From NCBI RefSeq assembly GCF_029946515.1, contig NZ_JARZHH010000051.1:1-64000 (forward strand): DNA of 64,000 bases, given 5' to 3'. The position numbers and the translations under genes are program-made. The notes below the pieces were generated by a model. The model did no database searches, was not told the origin of the DNA, and was given only the letters and a program-made list of their open reading frames with translations. Below are positions 56,830 to 64,000 of this stretch, piece by piece; position 1 is the stretch's first letter; every line of letters begins with the position of its first letter. The stretch is from Polyangium sp. 6x1. Lineage in GTDB: Bacteria; Myxococcota_A; Polyangia; Polyangiales; Polyangiaceae.

Positions 56830-57390
56830 ATGGATGGGGATCGGGATCTCGCGGGCAGGCTCGCGAAGAACGTCAAGCAGCTCCGCGAGGCGCGGGGGCT
56901 CACGCAGCAGCAGATGGCCAAGCTCGGCGGGGTGCCGCGCGCGACGTGGGCGCACCTCGAGTCGGGCGAGGCGAACCCGACGCTCGCGGTCCTGAACCGC
57001 GCCGCGTCCGCGCTCCAGGTGTCGATCGAAGAGCTTTTGAGCGCTCCGCGCAGCGCCGCACGCCATTACGCCCGCGGGACCTTGCCCGTGCGCACGCCGG
57101 GGCAAGCCCTGGTTCGGAAGCTCTTGCCGGACGCCATTCCCGGCATGGAGATCGATCGCATCGAGATCGCCCCCTCGGGCCGGATGACGGGCGTCCCGCA
57201 CACGCCGGGCACGCGCGAATACCTCACGGTCGAGGCGGGCGAGATGCAGCTCGTCGTCGCGGGCGAGCGGTTCCAGGTCGCCGAGGGCGACGTCGTGGTG
57301 TTCCGCGGCGATCAGCGGCACTCGTACCACAACCCGGGCCGTGTCCCGGCGGTCGGCTACTCGGTCGTGGTGCTGGCGCGGGGCGATTGA
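56830..57390 (+). CDS. XRE-family regulator with a cupin sensor domain
   Basis: The 186-residue protein has a helix-turn-helix of the XRE type at about residues 8-64 (QLREARGLTQQQMAKLGG then LESGEANPTLAVLNRAA), then a cupin domain (100-186). The cupin has VEAGEMQLVVAGERFQVAEGDVVVF and the RHSYHNPG turn with two histidines. Members of this type bind small metabolites and control adjacent genes. ATG 56830 is chosen; ATG 56785 would add an unlikely leader. Confidence 0.9.
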   Translation: MDGDRDLAGRLAKNVKQLREARGLTQQQMAKLGGVPRATWAHLESGEANPTLAVLNRAASALQVSIEELLSAPRSAARHYARGTLPVRTPGQALVRKLLPDAIPGMEIDRIEIAPSGRMTGVPHTPGTREYLTVEAGEMQLVVAGERFQVAEGDVVVFRGDQRHSYHNPGRVPAVGYSVVVLARGD

Positions 57391-57415
57391 CGTTCGGTTT
57401 ACCGGCCAAACCTCG

Positions 57416-58111
57416 TCATTGACAGGCATCCCCCGCGACGCGCCCGCCACCGTCGACCGGCATGCCCATCACGGCCCGGCCTTTGAGCGCGGCCACGACG
57501 AATTCCATGCGCCGGTTTTGCCTGCGCCCCTCCTCGGTGCGGTTGTCGGCGATGGGCTTCACCTCGCCGAACCCGACGGCGAGGAGCCGCCTGCAATCGA
57601 CGCCGCGCGCGGCGAGCGCACGAGCGAGGGAGAGCGCGCGGCGGCCCGAGAGCTCGAGGTTCAGGGGCGCGCTGCCGAGGCTGTCGGAGTGCCCCTCGAT
57701 GCGGAGGAGCGTGACGTCGGGTTTGGCCTGAAGGAACGCGGTCACGAAATCGAGGGCCGGTCCGCTCGTGGGCTTGAGGCTGTCCTTGCCCGTGTCGAAC
57801 TCGATGGGCTCCTTGACGACGAGCCGGCCGCCTTCGAGCGCGAACGATCCGGGGCTCGTGGGCCCGGCGAGCCATGGCGAGGGGCCGGGGTTTTCCGCGG
57901 GATGGCGGGGCTCGGGCGCGGGTTCGGGTTCGGGCTCGGGCTCGGGCTCGGGCGGATCCTCGGCCGCAGCGACCGCGGAGGGCGCAGGCGACGCCTTCGG
58001 GGGGGCCGTGAGGTCCACGGGCGGCGGCTCGGGTGGCGGGGTCGTCCCGCCGCACCCGGATCCGAGCGCGGCGAAGACGAGGAGGAAGGCGAGAAAACGA
58101 GGCGAGCGCAC
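57416..58111 (-). CDS. OmpA-family lipoprotein
   Basis: The 231-residue protein has a signal with lipobox LGSGC and a Pro/Glu-rich spacer (about 55-75). The OmpA-like peptidoglycan-binding domain (100-215) contains LLRIEGHSDSLGSAPLN and LSGRRALSLARALAARGVD, then GFGEVKPIADNRTEEGR. It anchors the outer membrane to peptidoglycan. It is convergent with the XRE-cupin gene with 25 bp between the ends. A GGCCAAACCT word at 57404-57413 lies in that gap. Confidence 0.9.
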   Translation of the reverse strand: MRSPRFLAFLLVFAALGSGCGGTTPPPEPPPVDLTAPPKASPAPSAVAAAEDPPEPEPEPEPEPAPEPRHPAENPGPSPWLAGPTSPGSFALEGGRLVVKEPIEFDTGKDSLKPTSGPALDFVTAFLQAKPDVTLLRIEGHSDSLGSAPLNLELSGRRALSLARALAARGVDCRRLLAVGFGEVKPIADNRTEEGRRQNRRMEFVVAALKGRAVMGMPVDGGGRVAGDACQ

Positions 58112-58157
58112 GGATGGAACGATGCGCTTGGGAGGGCGGGGCGGGAAAGGAAAATCG

Positions 58158-58730
58158 TCAGCGGGTGAGGTTCACGGCGTATTCGCCGTAATCGCTCGTC
58201 GCTTTCCCGGTGATCTTCGTCGTCCCCGGCTTGCGCTCGATTTTCATCGGATCGGCCATCGTGGGCTGGAGCTCGCCGTTGATCGTGAGGTTCAGCGTCA
58301 CGCTGCCTTCGAGCGCGCCCGACATGGTGAACGAGCCGTTGAGCGTGCCTTTGATCGTGCCGTCGGGAATGCCTTCGAGCTTCAGGTCGAGGACCGGCCC
58401 CGTGCCGGAGGTGTTGTACGTAACCTCGCCGTCGTCGGAGTAATCCTTCAAGGTCTCGTTCAGGGTCATGGTTTTGTTGGTCGACGAGCCCTGATCCACC
58501 TTACCGCCGATGGTGATGGTGCCCGTCCTGTCACCATTGCTCGTCTGCGGATCGATGTTCGCGCTCGACGCGGCATTGAAGCCCTGGAAGCCGAGCTGCA
58601 TGGCCTTGTCGATCGACTTGTCGAGGCTTTCGTAGGCGCGGCGCGCGTCTTCCTCGGAGGCCACATCGTCGCCGCAACCGGCGAGCCCGAGGGCCAGGAC
58701 GAAGAGCGGCAAGAACATTCGTCGTTTCAA
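58158..58730 (-). CDS. Lipoprotein of unknown function
   Basis: The 190-residue protein has a signal with lipobox LGLAGCGDD, a helical section (EEDARRAYESLDKSIDKAM), and a beta-rich end with repeated TGTITIGGK and LNGSFTMSGALEGSVTLN strands. The start is TTG 58730, with GGAGGT six bases before it, much better than either ATG. The role is unknown. It lies 46 bp from the OmpA gene on the same strand. Confidence 0.75.
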   Translation of the reverse strand: MKRRMFLPLFVLALGLAGCGDDVASEEDARRAYESLDKSIDKAMQLGFQGFNAASSANIDPQTSNGDRTGTITIGGKVDQGSSTNKTMTLNETLKDYSDDGEVTYNTSGTGPVLDLKLEGIPDGTIKGTLNGSFTMSGALEGSVTLNLTINGELQPTMADPMKIERKPGTTKITGKATSDYGEYAVNLTR

Positions 58731-59025
58731 GTCGTCACCTCCGGGAGCAGAATACACGGCCTCGTCTCGAAAAGATCATGATTCTCTCGCATTCGAGCGA
58801 TAAGATCACTTACCAGGATCTCCTACCGTCATCAACGCAGCGAATGTCGGGAAGAGCCGCACCATTTCGACGAGGAAATCGGATGCGGTCCTCACCTTTG
58901 CCCCGAGGGGACGGGAGTTCCCGAGCGCCACGTGGACCACGACACGATTCGCGAGAGGCGCGATCGGCTCGATCCGCGCCGGTCGATCTTCCAACACACC
59001 CCCCGTTCGTGGTACGCGCCTCCGC
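58731..59025. other. Divergent control region
   Basis: About 295 bp between a minus-strand lipoprotein gene and the plus-strand phosphofructokinase. Apart from AT-richer DNA around 58776-58810 (CATGATTCTCTCGCATTCG) I see no motif that I can name. Confidence 0.35.
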
Positions 59026-60198
59026 ATGACGAACCTCGTGGAGTTCGGGACGCCTGCCGCGATGCCGCCCTCGGAGCGGCGCCTGCTCCTCGTGTTCGAT
59101 GGCGGAAACGCGCCGGGATACGCGTCGGTCGCCGTCGCGCTCACCGAGGAGGCTTCACGCCGCGGCTACGAGGTCTGGGCCGCGACGGAGGGCTTCCGCT
59201 CGCTCACGGCCGACGCGACGAACGAGCCGCGCTTCGAGCGGCTCATCGTGAGCCGTCGCGAGCGCTACGCCCTGCTCGCCAAGGGCATCCCAGCCCGCAG
59301 CATGGGCCGCCGCGTCCTCGACGCCGGGAGCGACTTCCGCAGCGAGCGGTACCTCGGCTTCCACGACGCGCAGAACCGCCGCGCCGCCGCAGACACGCTG
59401 CGAACCCAGGGATTTACCCACCTCGTCGGCGTGGGCGGCAATGGCACGTTCGAGGGCCTGCGCGCGCTACTCGCCGAGATGAACCCGCGGATGCCCACGG
59501 GGTTCATGAACGTCTCGATCGACAACGATCTCGCGGGCGATCGCGCGATCGGCTTCCTCTCGGGCGTCGAGGCAGGCGCGACGATCGCGCGCGGGCTCTA
59601 CGAGGACGCCTACACGCACAAGCGGATCTACCTGCTCGAGATGATGGGCAACCGGAGCGGCCGGCACGCGCTGCACTGCGGCGTGGCGGCGCGCGCGCAC
59701 CTCATCGTGCTGCCGTTCTTCCAGTTCCCGGACGCCGTGCTGCGCGAGACCGCCGCAGCGCTGTCGCGCGCCGACTACGCGCTCGTCGTGGTGGCCGAGG
59801 GCTACGAGCGCGAGCGGCGCGCGCGGGAGATGCCGGGCGCGAGCGCGAGCGAGTTTTTGCGGCGGCAGCTCGAGGCGGCGGGGCTCGTCGACTCGGCGCA
59901 GAAGCGCGTGATCGCCGAGCCGTTCAGCCGTTACCTGCGCGGCGTGCGGCCCGCGTTCCTGGAGATCTCGGCGGCCTACGTCAAGGCGTCACTGCTCTTC
60001 GACGCGTTCGAGGAGGGCCAGACGGAGGTCATGCCGTTCGTGCTCGCATCGAACGACGTCGGCGTGCGCCCGTTCCACCTCGTCGCGCGGGAAGACCGCG
60101 TGGAGCGAGCCTTCCTGCCGCTGCTCGCGCGGCTCCAGATCCCCGGCTTCTCCACGTGGATCCGGGACAACTTCACGAGCGAGAAGACCAGTCTCTGA
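59026..60198 (+). CDS. Divergent 6-phosphofructokinase-like kinase
   Basis: The 390-residue protein has the PFK family order of motifs but with changes: GGNAPGYAS (26-34) in place of GGDAPGMNA, GGNGT (137-141) in place of GGDGS, SIDND (164-168) in place of TIDND, and EMMGNRSGRHAL (205-216). It is longer than the usual 320. It could be an ATP- or pyrophosphate-dependent PFK with altered effector control or another sugar-phosphate kinase. The ATG follows the divergent region; the next gene is 15 bp away. Confidence 0.75.
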   Translation: MTNLVEFGTPAAMPPSERRLLLVFDGGNAPGYASVAVALTEEASRRGYEVWAATEGFRSLTADATNEPRFERLIVSRRERYALLAKGIPARSMGRRVLDAGSDFRSERYLGFHDAQNRRAAADTLRTQGFTHLVGVGGNGTFEGLRALLAEMNPRMPTGFMNVSIDNDLAGDRAIGFLSGVEAGATIARGLYEDAYTHKRIYLLEMMGNRSGRHALHCGVAARAHLIVLPFFQFPDAVLRETAAALSRADYALVVVAEGYERERRAREMPGASASEFLRRQLEAAGLVDSAQKRVIAEPFSRYLRGVRPAFLEISAAYVKASLLFDAFEEGQTEVMPFVLASNDVGVRPFHLVAREDRVERAFLPLLARLQIPGFSTWIRDNFTSEKTSL

Positions 60199-60212
60199 GC
60201 GGAGGTTTTTGC

Positions 60213-61070
60213 GTGGCAACGAAATGCATCGTCCTCGATTTCGACGGGACGTTCACCGACGTCGAGCGTGAAGCCGCGCCCTTCGTGGAGGTGTACCGGG
60301 ACGCGGTCTTCGATCTCCTCGGTCGAGAAGATGTCGCCGCCTGGGAAGAGCGCGCCGCCGAGATCACGCGAAATCCCGGCCGTTACGGCTGGATCCACGA
60401 CGGGCGTATCGTCGCGCCCGCCGGGGCTGATCCGTACATCCGCTCGACGACCATCGCGCAGCTCCTCTTCGAGAAGTACGGCGTCCTGCGCGGCGAAGCG
60501 ACCCGCACGGCCGTGTTGACGGTCCTGTATCACCTCGCCTACGAGCGCACGCTGACCGCGTTCCGGCCGCGCGCGAAGGAGGTCCTCGAGGCGCTCGCGG
60601 CGTCGGGGCTGCCGACATTCGTCGTGACGAACGCGCGCGCGGACGCGGCGCTGAGGAAGCTCCGGACGCTGGGGCCCGAGGGGCTCTCGAAGATCGAGGT
60701 GCACGGCGACGCGCGCAAATACGTGGTAGCCGAGCCCGAGACCGAGGACGCGCGCTTCTCCCGGGTGCCCGCGGAGGTCCGCCTTCCAGGCCTCGAACGC
60801 CCCGTGTATTCACGGCGCGGCCGCTACTGGGAGACGCTCGCGAAGATCCTGCAAAAGACGAACGTCGCGCCCGAGGAGGTTCTCGTCTGCGGGGACATCT
60901 ACGAGCTCGACCTCGCGCTGCCGATCGCACTCGGAATGCAGGTGCACATGGTCACAGGCCCGCGCGTGCCCGCAGCGCACGAGGTCGCGCTGCTCGAATC
61001 GCTCGGCGCACGCGCGAGCCACGGGGACGAGCTCGGGCGGATCCTCGCGCGGGTCGGGATCGCAGGCTGA
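60213..61070 (+). CDS. HAD-superfamily hydrolase
   Basis: The 285-residue protein has motif I DFDGTFTD (nucleophile Asp near residue 9), a helical cap, motif II VVTNARAD, and motif IV CGDIYELDLALPIALGM. It would dephosphorylate a small metabolite. The start is GTG 60213 with GGAGG seven bases before it. It lies 15 bp after the kinase gene and is likely cotranscribed, so a sugar-phosphate substrate is possible. Confidence 0.85.
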   Translation: MATKCIVLDFDGTFTDVEREAAPFVEVYRDAVFDLLGREDVAAWEERAAEITRNPGRYGWIHDGRIVAPAGADPYIRSTTIAQLLFEKYGVLRGEATRTAVLTVLYHLAYERTLTAFRPRAKEVLEALAASGLPTFVVTNARADAALRKLRTLGPEGLSKIEVHGDARKYVVAEPETEDARFSRVPAEVRLPGLERPVYSRRGRYWETLAKILQKTNVAPEEVLVCGDIYELDLALPIALGMQVHMVTGPRVPAAHEVALLESLGARASHGDELGRILARVGIAG

Positions 61071-61088
61071 CGGCGCCGCGCCAGGGCT

Positions 61089-61305
61089 CTGCCCCGGACC
61101 CCGCGGGGGCTGTTCGCCCCTCGACCCGAACCAGGGCCAGCCCTGGACCATTTGGGGAAGAACTGCGCGATGCGCAGTTCTTCCCACAGGCCGCCGCTGG
61201 TACCGCATCGCCGGCTGAACCAGCAGCGCTGCTGTCTTCGTTGGCAGCACCGTCGCTGGTCTTGACCCGGCTGTTCGATGAACTGCGCATTGCGCAGTTC
61301 ATCGA
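61089..61305. repeat. Repeat cluster: 50-bp dispersed repeat (61089-61138) and two perfect inverted repeats
   Basis: 61089-61138 is the exact reverse complement of 127-176. Two long perfect inverted repeats follow: 61155-61185 (14-bp stem, GAT loop) and 61275-61305 (15-bp stem, one-base centre). A variant of the dispersed repeat then lies at 61320-61400. Together these make up the gap between two genes. Confidence 0.85.
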
Positions 61306-61422
61306 CCCCGAGTCCAGCGCTTGCGCTGGTCCGGGGTGGAGGGGGCGGATAGCCCCCCCTGGGGCCTGGGGCAAAGCCCCAGCGCAGCGCCTCCCCCGAT
61401 GAAACCAATGCTCCGCCTGCCT

Positions 61423-62277
61423 TCAGCCCTGCGTGGGCACGTCCGTCTCGCGCTTCCGGCTCGAAACGAACATCCTCCGCGTGGCGATGGGCGTGAGCCT
61501 CGGGATCGACGGGTCCCGTTCGTGCGCGCGATTGAATACCTTCATCACGCGATCCATCAGGGAGAGGCACATGCCGTCTTGCAGGTCGAGATCGGCCTGC
61601 GTGATCTGACCCTTGGTTCGCGCGCCGGACGCGAGCTCGCCGGTGGATTTCACCTTCGCGGCCGTGTCCTCGAACGTCATGATCTGCGTGGCGTCGAGCC
61701 CGCCGTCCTCGAGCTGCTTTGCCGCCTTCGACATGGGGTTCTGCCGGATGTCCTTCGCGACCTTGACGAGGGATGTGAGGGATTGGGCGAGCGTCGCGAA
61801 ATCGGTGACGCGGCCGGTCGCTCTCGTGATGCGCTCGTCGAGCCCCGGTTCGAGGTGTGAAACGCCGTCGAGCGCGGTGACGAGGCGCTCGCGCTCGTCC
61901 ATTCCCTCTCGATAGGCCTGGTCGGCGACGGCAATGGCGGCGGCGCGGCTCGCCTCGCGAGCGTCCGCGGCTCCGTCGAATTGGGCCACCATGTCGGCGA
62001 GCTTCTTTCCTTCATGCACGAAGACCTTGAGGAGCGGCTCGGAGAACCCGAGGAGGTGTCGCTTGTGCGCGGGCGTGGCCTTGGGCCAGAACTCGCCGAG
62101 GAGGCCGCCGAACCTGACGAGGTCGGTGAGGATCTTTTCGCTGCGGATTTGCGAGCCCCGCTCCATCAAGTCGGCATTCGGATGCTCACTGACATAACGG
62201 TCCGCCTCTTCCTGGGTAGGCGCGGGCACCATCGCGAGGACGGAGGCCCAGGTGTAGGTGGGGGTGGATGTGGTCAT
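61423..62277 (-). CDS. Helical protein of unknown function
   Basis: The 284-residue protein is mostly helix: long segments with DADVAVRFGGLLGEFWPKATPAHK-like character, LVTALDGVSHLEPGLDE, and TLAQSLTSLVKVAKDIRQN. The end holds a basic LTPIATRRMF. No family is recognised. The start could be ATG 62277 or 62286. A GGATACGT word stands before it, as for the MscS gene. It seems to be a stand-alone gene. Confidence 0.65.
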   Translation of the reverse strand: MTTSTPTYTWASVLAMVPAPTQEEADRYVSEHPNADLMERGSQIRSEKILTDLVRFGGLLGEFWPKATPAHKRHLLGFSEPLLKVFVHEGKKLADMVAQFDGAADAREASRAAAIAVADQAYREGMDERERLVTALDGVSHLEPGLDERITRATGRVTDFATLAQSLTSLVKVAKDIRQNPMSKAAKQLEDGGLDATQIMTFEDTAAKVKSTGELASGARTKGQITQADLDLQDGMCLSLMDRVMKVFNRAHERDPSIPRLTPIATRRMFVSSRKRETDVPTQG

Positions 62278-62746
62278 GCTTGCCAACGTATCCGCGGGGG
62301 ATCCTGAAGGAAAGCGTGAAAAACGCTGAGGGGGTGGGGGAGGTAGGTGTTTCCGATCACCAAAAACGGGATCGCGGTGGCTCGAGACGGGGTCGCGAGG
62401 GTGGGCGACGGGATCGCGGCGGGTGTTGATGGGGTCGCGGTGGGCAGGGGGGTTTTGGGCGCGGGGGTCACGATATCCGGCGGGCGTGAGGCGAGGCTGG
62501 GATTGACGGGTCTGTCCGTCGGCTCTGGCGGTGGAGCCAGCTCCTGCGACGTTGAAGACACCGGCATTGAACAGCTATCGCTGTTCGGGCAGATGACATC
62601 GAGCCCAAGACGGAGAACGGGGAGCCCCAGGGCAGCAAGCGGGTCTCCGAATGGTTCATGAGCATATCGTTGGCCGCCGCACGGGAAGCATGCTACGCGC
62701 CGAGGAGGCGGAAATCCTGGTTTATTCGTCTTATGCGCACGGAGCA
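62278..62746. other. Junction region with GGGATCGCGG-like repeats
   Basis: A block near 62360-62440 has repeated GGGATCGCGG / GGGGTCGCGG words. The rest shows no supported gene up to the CPBP start. It is the border to DNA with different codon use. Confidence 0.5.
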
Positions 62747-63553
62747 ATGAAGGCCCCCACGACCCCTCTGCCCGCTTCCACCGCCCCGTGGAAGCCCGAC
62801 CTGAAGATCGCCGTGCTGCTCGGCGTGGTTTCGGCGCTGGCCGTGGCCGCGCTGGTCCCGTACCTGGTGCAGCTGATGCCGGACAAGTTCGCAAAGCTGC
62901 CGGTGCCGATCCCGGTGTTGATCGTCGCACAGTCGCTGCAGGCGTTGATCCTGATGGGACTGACGTCGCTGGCCGGCCTGCGCATGGGCCGTCGCGTCGG
63001 CCTCGGCGCGCCGCTGCTGCAACGCTGGATCAACCGCGAGCCGCTGGTCATCGCGCAGCGGCCGCTGCAGGCGATCCTGCTCGGCGTTGCCGCCGCGCTT
63101 GCGGTCGTCGCCCTGTCCGTGGTGATCGATCCGTTCCTGCCGCCGATGCTGCACCCGCCGGCGAAATCCGGTGCCGGACAATCGGCGCTGAACGGTTTCC
63201 TCGCTTCGTTTTACGGCGGCATCGCCGAGGAACTGCAACTGCGCCTGTTCCTGATGACGCTGATGGTGTGGTTGGTCGCGGTGCTGCGCAAGGCCATGCC
63301 GTCGCCGCGCGTCTACTGGATCGCGATAGCCATTGCAGCGCTGCTGTTCGGCGCGGGCCACCTGCCCGCCGCGCACCAGGTCTGGGGGCTCGACGCGGTT
63401 GTCGTCGCACGCACCGTGCTGCTCAACTCCATCGCCGGACTGGCGTTCGGCTGGCTGTACTGGAAGCGCGGGCTGGAGATGGCGATCCTCGCCCACTTCA
63501 GCGCCGACATCGTGTTGCACGTACTGGCTCCACTGATGGCGAAAGGAGCCTGA
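62747..63553 (+). CDS. CPBP intramembrane metalloprotease with foreign codon use
   Basis: The 268-residue protein has about eight membrane helices and the CPBP (Abi/CAAX-type) motifs: EELQLR (Glu161-Glu162, Arg166), FGAGHLPAAH (His205) and HFSAD (His250). It would cleave within membranes or act in bacteriocin self-immunity. Leucine is almost always CTG here, whereas the neighbours use CTC, and many GTG/GCG patterns look like Xanthomonadaceae. A recent transfer is likely. The ATG start at 62747 has GGAG only two bases away, so the start is not firm. Confidence 0.85.
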   Translation: MKAPTTPLPASTAPWKPDLKIAVLLGVVSALAVAALVPYLVQLMPDKFAKLPVPIPVLIVAQSLQALILMGLTSLAGLRMGRRVGLGAPLLQRWINREPLVIAQRPLQAILLGVAAALAVVALSVVIDPFLPPMLHPPAKSGAGQSALNGFLASFYGGIAEELQLRLFLMTLMVWLVAVLRKAMPSPRVYWIAIAIAALLFGAGHLPAAHQVWGLDAVVVARTVLLNSIAGLAFGWLYWKRGLEMAILAHFSADIVLHVLAPLMAKGA

Positions 63554-63554
63554 C

Positions 63555-63776
63555 GTGACGAAAGAAGATTTCCCGCTCGCGCCGCTGCGGTGCAGTATCT
63601 GTAGTACGGATACGAGCGTCATTGCGGAAGGGTCATTGCGGTTTACGCCGCATGGCAAACGTGGCGGGCCCGCCGCGGGAGACGCCGCGCGCATCCTCTT
63701 GGTGCGACCTTCCGACCCACACCGTGGCGAGGACGGGGCCAACGGTCGTAGGAACACGTCGGCGGAGTCGTGCTAG
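63555..63776 (+). CDS. Possible small CxxC protein behind the CPBP gene
   Basis: A 73-residue frame opens with GTG one base after the CPBP stop, so it could be coupled. It reads VTKEDFPLAPLRCSICSTDT and then becomes Arg/Gly-rich. Only the front looks like a real protein; the rest may be decayed. A pair of GTCATTGCGG direct repeats (63618-63627 and 63632-63641) lies in it. Confidence 0.3.
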   Translation: MTKEDFPLAPLRCSICSTDTSVIAEGSLRFTPHGKRGGPAAGDAARILLVRPSDPHRGEDGANGRRNTSAESC

Positions 63777-63784
63777 CCTGCGCC

Positions 63785-64000
63785 GTGCCCGAGGATCGCC
63801 CGCTCCCCCCCCGACCGTCCGCCGCTTCTCTTCTCTTCGCGCTCCTTCTCTCCACCGCTGCCTGCGATCGCGTCGGCTCCCGCGCCCTCGAACCACGCCC
63901 GAACGCTGGCCTCCACATGCGCGGCGGCGGCGTCTCGGCCCGCGTCGAGCGTATTCATGCCCCGTACTGGCGACGGGGCGCGAATATGCGTGTCGACGTG
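63785..64000 (+). CDS. N-terminal part of a lipoprotein
   Basis: The frame from GTG 63785 to the window end gives 72 residues. A basic start is followed by LLFALLLSTAACDRVG with a lipobox. The mature part begins with an Arg-rich segment and RGGGVSARVERIH. It continues beyond the window, so function and length are unknown. Confidence 0.5.
   Translation, partial: MPEDRPLPPRPSAASLLFALLLSTAACDRVGSRALEPRPNAGLHMRGGGVSARVERIHAPYWRRGANMRVDV

Overview
The window is high-GC DNA that reads like a myxobacterium of the Polyangiaceae type (Polyangium or Sorangium relatives). The reasons are the strong use of CTC for leucine, the many lipoproteins with myxobacterial cysteine-rich or GMGG-type linkers, two ECF sigma factors, a hybrid histidine kinase and an exported subtilase. 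This placement is an inference from gene style, not a database match.

Left flank, about 1-10.2 kb. This part holds the tail of a possible transposase, two membrane proteins and an MFS transporter. A large EndoQ-like/UvrD helicase fusion has a visible promoter. After a DNA stretch of degenerate heptad-type repeats come a lipoprotein and a small protein overlapping at ATGA, which look like a toxin-immunity pair, and then a Cys-rich lipoprotein and an ECF sigma factor.

Accessory island, about 10.2-27.7 kb. A tyrosine recombinase sits at the left end, with an excisionase-like helix-turn-helix protein and a basic repeat-rich protein beside it. A P4/D5-type helicase-primase overlaps a DnaG-like partner with degenerate Toprim motifs. 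A lower-GC cargo gene is flanked by copies of that partner's 3' end. Further right are an iteron-rich stretch that looks like a replication origin, a ribbon-helix-helix mobilisation-type protein, a zincin, a coiled-coil protein, a lipoprotein and an ECF sigma factor. No capsid, tail, relaxase or reverse transcriptase gene is visible, so the best reading is a plasmid-like or satellite-like integrative element. Same-direction arrays of GCTTCCGCTCCC-type repeats lie at both edges.

Middle, about 27.7-43.2 kb. This is chromosomal housekeeping: an orphan ArsA ATPase, a diacylglycerol-kinase-like lipid kinase, zinc-ribbon and GIDE-like membrane proteins, class I fumarase, a decayed PHB-depolymerase-like gene interrupted by one of the repeat arrays, a class II glutamine amidotransferase, outer-membrane and lipoprotein genes, and a hybrid histidine kinase.

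Right part, about 43.2-64 kb. It holds an S8 protease, a lipoprotein with two CX4CH motifs, and a TldD/TldE pair whose TldD has a Tat-type signal. A train of five hairpins separates the two convergent units. Next come family B DNA polymerase II, an aldo/keto reductase, a large membrane protein, MscS, an XRE-cupin regulator, an OmpA lipoprotein, a divergent phosphofructokinase with a HAD hydrolase, and a CPBP protease with foreign-looking codon use. The DNA polymerase and the helicase fusion both end in a QL(S/T)LF clamp-binding tail, which ties two repair proteins in the window to the replication clamp.
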